Source of the DNA: Scytonema sp. UIC 10036
GTDB lineage: Bacteria > Cyanobacteriota > Cyanobacteriia > Cyanobacteriales > Nostocaceae
Reading direction: 5' to 3'
NCBI RefSeq assembly: GCF_009725235.1
Contig: NZ_WJFC01000007.1
Location: 1 to 64,000, forward strand
Length of the DNA: 64,000 nucleotides
In this document: in pieces, positions 43,752 to 51,162 of the stretch
Numbering within the stretch: the stretch's first letter is position 1
Layout of the letters: each line of letters starts with the position of its first letter
Notes under the pieces: model-generated
Told to the model about the DNA's origin: nothing
Database searches by the model: none
The model's input: only the letters and a program-made list of their open reading frames with translations
Made by a program: the position numbers and the translations under genes

Positions 43752-44315
43752 ATGAATCAGCCCAAGTTTTTTATCACTCCCGGTTATGGGGAATACATGC
43801 TGAATGAATTGCATTACTCGCAAGCGGTAAAAATTGGCAATCGAGTAGAGACATCTGGTCAAGTCGCTTCGCTCCAATTCGTAGTTCGTAATTCGTAATT
43901 CGTAATTATTACCCCATGCCTAAAGGCAGGGGCTTGTAATAAGGATGCTCCGCATTTTTTTCTTTTTCATAATTAAAATTAGGGGCTTGTACCCTTAATG
44001 AATTAATTATTAATTAATTTATTAATTTTTAATTACGAATTACGAATTACGAATTACGAATTATTCGGTCAAGGCGGGGTGGATGACAATCTGCAAATTC
44101 CCGAATCGCTTGCGGACGAGATTGCTCAGGCGTTTCGGAACGTAGAGCGAACCTTGGCGACTGCTGGTGCGAGCTGGGAGCATGTTGTCCACATCAATTC
44201 TTACCATGTTGGCGGCTTTCCCCCAGAGGTTAACGATGTGATGGTCAAGCTATTTCGCCATTACATGCCCAACCATGCCCCAATTTGGACAGAGCGTCTC
44301 AATGTGTCAGGGTGA
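43752..44315 (+). pseudogene. RidA-like gene interrupted by a 203-bp insertion
   Basis: ATG 43752 (AAAGGAACACC upstream) reads MNQPKFFITPGYGEYMLNEL and VKIGNRVETSGQ, then the insertion. The frame resumes GGVDDNLQIPESLADEIAQA, FRNVERTLATAGASWEHVV and HAPIWTERLN. Removing 210 bp (element plus one GGTCAAG) rejoins SGQ-GGVD exactly, giving a RidA/YjgF-type protein of about 117 residues. RidA enzymes deaminate reactive enamines/imines. The 3' end is also changed: after TERLN it runs into a piece of an IS607 tnpA gene and stops early. Confidence 0.85.
43864..44066. mobile_element. 203-bp palindromic element with 7-bp target duplication
   Basis: Flanked by GGTCAAG at 43857-43863 and 44067-44073. 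Arms of TTCGTAA/TTACGAA heptamers (about 43876-43909 and 44030-44064) are complementary. The centre has CCCCATGCCTAAAGGCAGGGG (in two halves a hairpin) and AT-rich DNA. No coding capacity, so it must have been moved in trans. Confidence 0.8.
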
Positions 44316-44359
44316 ACGCCTAACAAGTCACTTGCTTCTTGAATAGAAATATAAGGCAT
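44294..44359 (-). pseudogene. 5' fragment of an IS607-type tnpA (HTH)
   Basis: ATG 44359 reads MPYISIQEASDLLGVHPDTL and RR before diverging: the MerR-like HTH at the start of IS607 serine recombinases. It meets the end of the RidA-like gene at about 44294. Only 22 codons remain. Confidence 0.65.
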
Positions 44360-44460
44360 AATTCTAATTTACTTAACTATACCTAGATTAACCTAAGATT
44401 TTCTTGTACAGCGCTTACCCGATCGCACAACAAACCATTTCGTGGTAGATTTAGTCACTG

Positions 44461-46293
44461 TTACCGAAAATGCCTCCGATTGTAACGGTCTTGATATTTG
44501 TTGATATACTCTACATTCCATCTTTCTAAATCCGATAGTAATTCATTAGGAAAATTATCTGGTGAGTATTTCGGGCGATACCATGGCTGTCCATCAAAGT
44601 ACTTTTGTAACCCAGCAGTCTGAAAACGGCGACCGTGACGTGCAAAAATGGCATTTCTCATAATATCTAGCTCAAAACCATCTTTCCCATCTAAATCTGC
44701 ATCTGTGACTTCTCTTTGAGAAAGCCAGGAATAATCGTTTTTTCTGGCGTTTGCATCTGGCAATGTTGCCGAAGAGGATGTAGAAATTTCTTTAAAAAAT
44801 AGCCGTTCGGGGGGTGCATTTGGATCTTTACTGGCAAACGCACAATAAGCATTGGAGTTGACTTTTCCGTAAGTTCTTAACAGGTCAATACAATTATTGC
44901 GATCGCTAAATCTAGCTACATAAACTTCAAATAACTCCTTGCCCGACAAATTTGGATACTGTGGAATCCGAAACATTCCAGCTTGAGAATAACCAACTGC
45001 TTGTAAAGCTTTCACTTGCATCAAAGCAGTTTGTGAAGTTGAGTAGGCAGAATCGGCAAGAAAATAAAAAGAATTGGGAAAATTTGCTTTATTAACATTT
45101 TGTTGTGTAGGTATTGGTGTATTTTGTGGTGAAGAAGCACTCTCGTTAGATGAGTTGGAACTCGGATTTTCTGTAACTTGATTGGGGGAGAGAGAACTAT
45201 TAGAAGGTGCTTTAGAAGGCATCCCCAATGAAGCGTTTGGCTGTTCTACAGATTGAGGATTTCTTGTTAACACAAGACCAATAATCACAGAGGCTCCTAT
45301 CAAACCAGCAGCCACAATAATGCTAAGACCAAGTGTTCCCCTTTGTTCTCTATTTTGAAGCGAAGTTTCACGAGAAGACACTCCTGGGTTGGCAAGAAGA
45401 GTTTCTTGAGATTTTGCTGGTAATGGAGGAGTGAAAGATGGTGGTTGTGTCAGAGGAGCAGTAGGAGGAATCAATAAACTGCCAGTCAGCAAAGCTTGCA
45501 GCATTTCCCTGGCACTGGAAAATCGATCTCGTGGATGGTACGCGATCGCTCGATTGAGTACGGCTACCGTCGTTGCGCTAACATTGGTAGCATGAGAGTG
45601 CCAAACAATTTCTCCAGAACTTGGATGTGTTTGTAACTCTTGTGGTGGTTTCCCTGTTAAAAGATAAATAGCTGTCAGTCCCAAACTATAAAGATCGCTA
45701 GCATAAACTGGTCTACCCATCGCTTGTTCGCTGGGCATATACCCTGGTGTACCAATGATAATTGAGCTAGTCGGGCTACCTTGGGAATTCAGCGCAGTTC
45801 CCATTGTTTCTCGTACTGCTCCAAAATCAATCAGTACAGGTTTGCCATCCCGATGACGTAAAATAACATTATCTGGTTTAATATCGCGATGAACGATGTT
45901 CTTTGAGTGTACGTACTCCAGAACAGGTAATAAACTTGCTAAAATCCCGGCAACAGTAGTTTCACTTAATACACCATGTTGTTTGAGTTTAGCTGTGAGG
46001 GTGTCACCTTCTACGTATTCTTGGACTAAGTAAAAGCGATCGTCCAACTGAAAATAAGCATACAGAGTTGGAATTTGGTCGCTGCTTCCACCCAACTCTT
46101 CCAAAATCGCTGCTTCTCTCTGAAACCGCTCTTGCACAAGTTGGTATACTTGAGGGTTATCGTGAATGGGTTTTAGTTGTTTAATCACACAACGTCGCAG
46201 TGAGGGCATTTGAGTATCTTCCGCTAGGGAAGTTTCTCCAAATCCTCCACTTCCCAATGTGCGAAGAATTCGATAGCGGTTATTCAGCAGCAT
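44461..46293 (-). CDS. Membrane-anchored Ser/Thr kinase with C-terminal YARHG domain
   Basis: 610 residues from ATG 46293 (MLLNNRYRILRTLGSGGFGE). Kinase domain about 1-265: GSGGFGET, CVIKQLK, HRDIKPDN (Asp137 region), DFGA and GTPGYMPSEQ. One membrane span at about 320-345 (LGLSIIVAAGLIGASVIIGL). Then a Ser/Asn/Pro linker, a SPOR-like or ligand-binding region (FLADSAYSTSQTALMQVKAL, FEVYVARFSDRNNCIDLL) and a terminal YARHG domain (MRNAIFARHGRRFQ, FDGQPWYRPKYSPDNF), thought to act outside the membrane. Third kinase of this subclass in the window; the upstream frame extension is tandem repeat DNA and is not used. Confidence 0.92.
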   Translation of the reverse strand: MLLNNRYRILRTLGSGGFGETSLAEDTQMPSLRRCVIKQLKPIHDNPQVYQLVQERFQREAAILEELGGSSDQIPTLYAYFQLDDRFYLVQEYVEGDTLTAKLKQHGVLSETTVAGILASLLPVLEYVHSKNIVHRDIKPDNVILRHRDGKPVLIDFGAVRETMGTALNSQGSPTSSIIIGTPGYMPSEQAMGRPVYASDLYSLGLTAIYLLTGKPPQELQTHPSSGEIVWHSHATNVSATTVAVLNRAIAYHPRDRFSSAREMLQALLTGSLLIPPTAPLTQPPSFTPPLPAKSQETLLANPGVSSRETSLQNREQRGTLGLSIIVAAGLIGASVIIGLVLTRNPQSVEQPNASLGMPSKAPSNSSLSPNQVTENPSSNSSNESASSPQNTPIPTQQNVNKANFPNSFYFLADSAYSTSQTALMQVKALQAVGYSQAGMFRIPQYPNLSGKELFEVYVARFSDRNNCIDLLRTYGKVNSNAYCAFASKDPNAPPERLFFKEISTSSSATLPDANARKNDYSWLSQREVTDADLDGKDGFELDIMRNAIFARHGRRFQTAGLQKYFDGQPWYRPKYSPDNFPNELLSDLERWNVEYINKYQDRYNRRHFR

Positions 46294-46316
46294 TTGCGTC
46301 TTTAACAGTGAACAGT

Positions 46317-46358
46317 AACAGGCGATCGGTAACAGGCGATCGGTAACAGGCGATCGGT
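46317..46358. repeat. Three 14-bp tandem repeats (AACAGGCGATCGGT)
   Basis: Exact tandem units directly upstream of the kinase start, each containing GCGATCG, the HIP1-like core. Confidence 0.9.
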
Positions 46359-46453
46359 ATCTACGATCTATACTATCTATCACCTTCTTTTTTTATTGGT
46401 ATACTAGGTGCAAATATCAATACCCAATGCCCAATGCCCCATGTTAACCATTT

Positions 46454-46906
46454 ATGACCCATTTTTTTGACTTTGAAGCTGATTTTGTTGACTCACTGCG
46501 TTGTATTCCCATGCAGGTGCGCTTGAAGTTGGACACTTGTGGTATTAAGCTGAAACTTAATCAGTGGAATCAATTCAGTCAAGAAGAACGTCAAACCCTT
46601 GTAGAACGACCTTGCAATACAGAAGAAACTGTCCAACAGTACCGAGAATTTTTACGCCAATTAGTCCAACAGCACACTGGTGAGTCAGTTACCGATCTGC
46701 CTGTTGAGGAAAACCCACCCTGGATGGATGACCAAAATGTACCTGATAGCGTCAGTAGCAAAGCACAGGAATTTGGTATCGCAATAACTTCACAGCAATG
46801 GGGGAATTTACTCCCCGTACAGCGATTTGCACTCATTAAACTCAGTCGTTCCAGTCATGAGAATAAGAATTTTTTACCTGCCCTTAAGGAATTTCACGTT
46901 ATCTAA
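46454..46906 (+). CDS. Nitrate reductase associated protein
   Basis: 150 residues. FFDFEADFVDSLRCIPMQVR followed by LDTCGIKLKLNQWNQFSQEE is the hallmark of the cyanobacterial Nitr_red_assoc family (PF09655), which is found near nitrate assimilation genes and of unclear biochemical role. The second half repeats the helical pattern in weaker form (AQEFGIAITSQQWGNLLPVQ, RFALIKLSRS). It is cytoplasmic and followed 90 bp later by a Mop-domain gene, which fits a link with the molybdenum cofactor of nitrate reductase. Confidence 0.85.
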   Translation: MTHFFDFEADFVDSLRCIPMQVRLKLDTCGIKLKLNQWNQFSQEERQTLVERPCNTEETVQQYREFLRQLVQQHTGESVTDLPVEENPPWMDDQNVPDSVSSKAQEFGIAITSQQWGNLLPVQRFALIKLSRSSHENKNFLPALKEFHVI

Positions 46907-46994
46907 ATGATTAAAAAAATATAAAAACTCAAGCGTGGAAGAGAGAATTTGTTAGGATTATCGAGTTAAATTGATACAGGGAACATCAATCAAA

Positions 46995-47204
46995 ATGCAA
47001 GTTAGTGCTCGCAATTCACTTAAAGCGACAGTAAAAAAAGTTGTAGAAGGAGCAGTTAATACCGAGGTTACCTTGGAAATTGCTCCTGGCGTTGAAGTCA
47101 TTTCAATTATCACTAAATCTTCAGCTGAGAAGCTTCAACTGACAGAAGGAAAACAAGCATACGCCATCATTAAATCATCCGATGTTATGGTTGCTATTGA
47201 TTAA
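46995..47204 (+). CDS. Mop/TOBE-domain molybdate-binding protein
   Basis: 69 residues from ATG 46995. MQVSARNSLKATVKKVVEGA, VNTEVTLEIAPGVEVISIIT and KLQLTEGKQAYAIIKSSDVM is one molybdopterin-binding Mop (TOBE) domain, the size of molbindins, which store or buffer molybdate as hexamers. An earlier start at 46971 is less likely. The upstream neighbour is nitrate-reductase-associated, so both probably serve molybdenum-dependent nitrate assimilation. Confidence 0.9.
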   Translation: MQVSARNSLKATVKKVVEGAVNTEVTLEIAPGVEVISIITKSSAEKLQLTEGKQAYAIIKSSDVMVAID

Positions 47205-47275
47205 GAGTTTGCGTTAACCATATATTATCGGCTGTAGAACTCGCGCTTGAACAGTTAAAATCAAGATAGACACCA

Positions 47276-47300
47276 ATGGCGTTCGCTAAGCGAACGCCAT
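47276..47300. repeat. 25-bp palindrome
   Basis: ATGGCGTTCGCT-A-AGCGAACGCCAT: 12-bp perfect arms around one base. Related GCGAACGC cores are seen elsewhere, for example in the filler of the regulator copies (34187-34206). Then CCCTACC units follow (47320-47346). Confidence 0.8.
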
Positions 47301-47355
47301 AACGATGGAATAAAAAATTCCCTACTCCCTACCCCCTACCCCCTACCTTCAGCTT

Positions 47356-48171
47356 ATGCCATCACCGTTTCCGGGAATGGACCCCTACCTGGAGCAGTCA
47401 ATTTTCTGGTCAGAGTTCCACAGCCGCTTAATTGTAGCGCTTGCAGATGCTATTGCGCCAAATTTGTTACCTAAATACTACGTTGGAGTGGAAACTCGCA
47501 CCTATCTTGATAGTTCTGATGAGGAGTTACTCATCGGAATTCCGGATGCGGTTGTTCTGTCATCAGCAGGTAAGCAATCTTCCAAGCAAATTAGCCCAAA
47601 AGAGGCTAATCCTGTTGCAGTCCAATCTCGCCCTCAGCAAATTACTCTGCCAATGCCAGTAGAAATAAGAGAACGCTACTTGGAAGTGAGGGAAACTGGA
47701 ACAGATGCTGTAATTACAGTCATTGAAATTTTATCGCCTAAGAATAAACGCAAAGGAAGGGGACGCTCAGTTTACGAAGAAAAACGTCATGCGATTTTAG
47801 GAAGTATGTCTCATTTGGTTGAAATAGACTTACTTCGAGCGGATGAACCCATGGCAATGAAAGGAGTCAATTTAATAACAGACTATCGAATTGTAGTGAG
47901 TCAGTGCGATCGCCGCCCGAAAGCAGACTTGTACGCTTTTACAATGCGTGAGGCAATTCCTGAGTTTTTATTACCGCTTAAGGAACCTCAAGAGTTTACA
48001 ACCGTAAATTTACAATCGGTTGTTAGTGGTGTTTATGAGCGAGGCGGTTACGCTTTCCGAATTGACTACAGACAAGCTGTTCCGCCTCCACCAATATCAG
48101 AACTCGATAGCCAATTGGTTGAGGAACTCCTGACTTTATGGGGTAAACTAAATCTGTTCAAATCTCTGTAA
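47356..48171 (+). CDS. DUF4058 family protein
   Basis: 271 residues. The start MPSPFPGMDPYLEQSIFWSE, FHSRLIVALADAIAPNLLPK and YYVGVETRTYL are the conserved opening of DUF4058, a cyanobacteria-rich family of PD-(D/E)XK-like proteins of unknown function. VITVIEILSPKNKRKGRG is the core, with EIL.P.NK as the putative nuclease-type motif; then EIDLLRADEPMAMKG and the C-terminal RIDYRQAVPPPPISELD. No gene partner is apparent. ATG 47356 is unambiguous. Could be a solitary selfish or regulatory element; function not established. Confidence 0.88.
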   Translation: MPSPFPGMDPYLEQSIFWSEFHSRLIVALADAIAPNLLPKYYVGVETRTYLDSSDEELLIGIPDAVVLSSAGKQSSKQISPKEANPVAVQSRPQQITLPMPVEIRERYLEVRETGTDAVITVIEILSPKNKRKGRGRSVYEEKRHAILGSMSHLVEIDLLRADEPMAMKGVNLITDYRIVVSQCDRRPKADLYAFTMREAIPEFLLPLKEPQEFTTVNLQSVVSGVYERGGYAFRIDYRQAVPPPPISELDSQLVEELLTLWGKLNLFKSL

Positions 48172-48273
48172 CTCGTTCAGATTTGTCTTTAATTGCTGCT
48201 TTCTTCAAATTTGGTAGTGGCTGCAAGCACTTTGCTGACAATTGGTTTTGTCTCCCAAACTTGAGCTTAAGCG

Positions 48274-48294
48274 TACCCGCTACCCCTGCGGGTA
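48274..48294 (-). ncRNA. Hairpin at the 3' end of tnpB, possible element end / guide RNA scaffold
   Basis: TACCCGC pairs with GCGGGTA around TACCCCT, overlapping the tnpB stop codon (TAG at 48280-48282 in minus orientation). The 3' ends of tnpB genes commonly form the scaffold of the guide RNA. This identification is by position only. Confidence 0.35.
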
Positions 48295-49851
48295 ATACTC
48301 ACTCTCATATTTCAATGCTTTTGCGCTAAACTTAGGAAGTAACCAACCTGAATTTAAAGCATCTGCTACTGAACACCCAATTGAGTGTAAGTATTGAACA
48401 GTACGACCTATTAAGATCGTTTCCACTTCACCAGATTGCATATACCTGGTGATTTGGTTATCCTGCTCACGAATGCGGATATTTATCGCCGCATTCCAAT
48501 CAGCCTGGACTACATCCTTCGTATAACGAATAAACCGATCTCCATTCCGGTGACCTAAAAGCGTCCCAGTCTGGCTATCAAGTTGCGATGTATAAGCGGG
48601 ATTAACCACTGATATTGTTGATCCCGTCTTCATTGAGAGCTGCACCAACGAAGCTTGTAATTCTCCCTTCATCCATTGGTTAAGCTTGCGATTAATTTGT
48701 TTCGCTTGCCTTTTACCTTTGATGGGCGTTGTCAGATCTTCGCAAATGATATCTATAGGTGAAATGATTACCTTACGTAAATCTTTGCGAATAAAATTCT
48801 TAATAGTTTCTTTCTCGCGTTGTAGCTTCCGAGACTTTTTCTTGTAACCTAAATTGTTTTCTAAAATCCTAGCCGCTTTCTTAGGATCGTGTTTCTTAAT
48901 CGTTTCACCAAAACATCTGATCCTGTAGCGGTTCCGATTTGTTTTAGCGATTCTTTCGGTTTTCTCAGTCATTAACTGACCTAAACCAGACGCAATGGTT
49001 TGATTTTCGGATGTGTAAAAACCTTCAGTGTAACCTTTATCAATACCCAACTTTGTGTTAGGCTTACCTTGTGGTAATACTAATGTTCCTGTACGAAGAC
49101 AATGTACTTCGAGTCTTCCGTATTCATTATGAATAACACGAATTTGACCTTTAATAATTTGTCTAGAACGAAGTTTTAACGTGATTCTTTTACCACGTTC
49201 TAAACCTTGTATTTGTAACTCAACCGAATGTCTATTAAGACGTTTACACGTATAACCATTTGGTTGATAAACAATTTGGTTGCGTACAAAAGTATGTCCA
49301 CGTTGATATTGAGAGCGAAATTTTCGATGTAACCAATTATCTTTGGTAGGAGCTGTGCTTAACAGTTCAATTAATCGATTTCGCTCAATTTCAATCGAGC
49401 CTGGAGGAAACAATTCTAAAGCTTTTTCTTTAAGTTGTTTAAGTTCTTTGCCTTTTTTCTTATCTTTGTTAGTTTCAATCCATTCAAGCCGTTTTCGCTG
49501 ATTAGATTGCATTGGATATTTTCGCCAAATGTCACGAATTAAAATAGTTTTAGCCGCTTCTTGTTGTGCTGAAACATTTTTCATCGTGTCATTAACAGAC
49601 CATTCCCAAATTTTGGCGGGTAATCCGATGTCAGAGGGGGTGAGTATTTTACGAATAATCGGAGCGGCTTGTGTCCAGTGTACAGACCAACCTTGTAACG
49701 ATCCAAGTTTGTTATAAGTAAGCGCTCTGGGAATGCCACACAAATGCATAATTTTATTCACTTGTGTTTCATCTGAACAAGAAACAACCGGAAGAATCTG
49801 AGTGTAGGTATATTCAGTTTTCTGTTGCTTCTTTTTTCCCATAGAATTCAC
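48280..49851 (-). CDS. tnpB: TnpB-type RNA-guided nuclease, zinc-finger-less variant
   Basis: 523 residues. RuvC-like motifs are in place: first Asp in KLGIDKGYTEG (near 268), Glu in DIICEDL (near 363) and final Asp in VVQADWNAAINI (near 450). Between the last two, NPAYTSQLDSQTG aligns with the YTSQ.Cs.CG region of usual TnpBs but has no cysteines, so the zinc ribbon is missing. The N-terminus is longer than in short TnpBs (523 versus about 380-450 aa), with a Lys-rich helical section at about 110-140. TnpB cleaves DNA guided by a RNA from the element end. Frame intact; activity untested. Confidence 0.88.
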   Translation of the reverse strand: MNSMGKKKQQKTEYTYTQILPVVSCSDETQVNKIMHLCGIPRALTYNKLGSLQGWSVHWTQAAPIIRKILTPSDIGLPAKIWEWSVNDTMKNVSAQQEAAKTILIRDIWRKYPMQSNQRKRLEWIETNKDKKKGKELKQLKEKALELFPPGSIEIERNRLIELLSTAPTKDNWLHRKFRSQYQRGHTFVRNQIVYQPNGYTCKRLNRHSVELQIQGLERGKRITLKLRSRQIIKGQIRVIHNEYGRLEVHCLRTGTLVLPQGKPNTKLGIDKGYTEGFYTSENQTIASGLGQLMTEKTERIAKTNRNRYRIRCFGETIKKHDPKKAARILENNLGYKKKSRKLQREKETIKNFIRKDLRKVIISPIDIICEDLTTPIKGKRQAKQINRKLNQWMKGELQASLVQLSMKTGSTISVVNPAYTSQLDSQTGTLLGHRNGDRFIRYTKDVVQADWNAAINIRIREQDNQITRYMQSGEVETILIGRTVQYLHSIGCSVADALNSGWLLPKFSAKALKYESEYYPQG

Positions 49852-49895
49852 TTAACAAATTTTTTGGATATTTTAACCTACGAAGATTTACCGTG

Positions 49896-50188
49896 TCAAT
49901 TATCAGCAGTTACTAGCCCTTGTTGCTGACAGTAAAGTTCAAGCACACCTATCTGACGAGCCAAATCCTCTTTTTTATCTGGGGTGCTGATTCAGCCATA
50001 AATCACTGTATGCCGCAAGTTGGGGTGATCGACTTTCAGTAAATCTGCTACACGATAGCGACGATGACCACCCTCTGTTCGCACCGCTTGAATCTTTCCT
50101 GTTTTCTCCCAACATCGGAGAGTCTCAATACTGACCCCCTAAGCTTTGCGGCATCTCCAATCTGTAGTCAGTCTTCTAATCTATGCAT
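49896..50188 (-). pseudogene. tnpA: IS607 tnpA serine recombinase, degenerate N-terminal part
   Basis: Starting at ATG 50188 the pieces read LQIGDAAKL, then after a frameshift GVSIETLRCWEKTGKIQAVR and TEGGHRRYRVADLLKV, then HTVIYG, a TGA stop, and ISTPDKKEDLARQIGVLELY. This is the MerR-like HTH plus the start of the serine-recombinase domain (YGRVST normally; Arg is now TGA). The rest of the catalytic domain is absent. Non-functional in cis. Confidence 0.85.
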
Positions 50189-50309
50189 CTTGTTTATTCT
50201 ACTAATTTATGCAGAGATTAGCAGAGATTTAAGGTGATCTGCTCAACCGCATCAGAATTAACGAGGATATTGGCAAAGTATGAGTCGTTGATACTGGCAA
50301 GAGTAACTT

Positions 50310-50915
50310 TTACGTGGAAGCACGATCGCTCAACTGTTGTTCTAACTCCGCAATTCGCGCTTGCAACGGAGCTATCATTGCTTCGACTTCGGTTTCCGAA
50401 TAACGAATCGGAATATGTTGGGGACAGTTCTCACTAGTGGCTTCCACATGAAAGAGAATCGAGCGTTCAATTACGGCTGGATAACCCGGTATCTGTAGTT
50501 TTTCAGTCCATTGTGAATCCCCTTCAACATACTCAGCTCTGCCCCAGATTTTGATGCGTCTGCGATGGCGATAATCCATCAAAAACAAAAACGCTTTGTC
50601 ATTACCTGAAAGGTTGCCTACCGTAATGTATTGCACATTTCCCGAAAAGTCGGCAAAGCCCAAAGTCCTCTCATCTAGTACTTTTAGAAAACCGGGAGGA
50701 CCTCCTCTAAATTGAATGTAAGGATACCCATTGGAACTCATAGTTCCTAGATAAAACCCATTTAATTGAGCAATAAATTCCTTAATGTTGGAAGTAATAA
50801 TATCGTTCGCAGGACCATTGGCAATATATTTTTCGTAGGACTGCCGCGATCCGCGTTCTGTTTGTGCGGCTAGAACTTCAGGGGTAAAGGCAATTTCTCC
50901 AAACTTGCGTGGCAT
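50310..50915 (-). CDS. Pyridoxamine 5'-phosphate oxidase-like flavoprotein
   Basis: 201 residues. PNDIITSNIKEFIAQL-type start region, then FYLGTMSSNGYPYIQFRGGP, FLKVLDERTLGFADFSGNVQ and AFLFLMDYRHRRRIKIWGRA form the split-barrel FMN fold of the PNPOx-like family. A short coiled end (APLQARIAELEQQLSDRA) may dimerise. It probably binds FMN or F420-like cofactor and reduces or oxidises a small molecule; no substrate can be inferred. ATG 50915. A perfect palindromic operator lies 39 bp upstream, so the gene is likely controlled by a TetR-type repressor that is not in the window. Confidence 0.88.
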   Translation of the reverse strand: MPRKFGEIAFTPEVLAAQTERGSRQSYEKYIANGPANDIITSNIKEFIAQLNGFYLGTMSSNGYPYIQFRGGPPGFLKVLDERTLGFADFSGNVQYITVGNLSGNDKAFLFLMDYRHRRRIKIWGRAEYVEGDSQWTEKLQIPGYPAVIERSILFHVEATSENCPQHIPIRYSETEVEAMIAPLQARIAELEQQLSDRAST

Positions 50916-50953
50916 AATGTCCTCCTAAGCTCTATCCAAAAACCTAAAACTAG

Positions 50954-50973
50954 TGTACCGAACGAACGGTACA
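50954..50973. promoter_or_regulatory. TetR-type operator palindrome
   Basis: TGTACCGAACGAACGGTACA: 7-bp perfect arms TGTACCG/CGGTACA with a 6-base spacer, 39 bp before the flavoprotein ATG. Arm and spacer size suit a TetR-family dimer. Confidence 0.65.
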
Positions 50974-51162
50974 GTGTCAAGAGGTCAGTTGTGGAAGAAA
51001 GGCAGAATGAAAATCTATGTATTACAACATAAAAACAAGCAATCTGTTTTCTGAAAAACAGTTTAAAGTCTCCAAGCTAGATGTATGGAGGCAAATAAAT
51101 GCATAACAACTTGATTAAAGTCCTTGCTTTTAAACCTAAAAAAGCTTCTATTCTCTGCCTTC

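Larger units (their letters stand above)
48260..50190 (-). mobile_element. IS607-type element: degenerate tnpA, open tnpB
   Basis: Contains the tnpA remnant (49896-50188) and the tnpB gene (48280-49851) in the same direction, 44 bp apart, the usual IS607 order. A hairpin lies at the right end. The outer limits are estimated; IS607 elements make no clear target duplication, so the ends cannot be read directly. Confidence 0.75.

Noticed and set aside
47276..47300. Palindrome after the Mop gene as a terminator
   Set aside because: Arms are perfect but the loop is one base and no T-run follows; it fits the dispersed GCGAACGC repeat class better.
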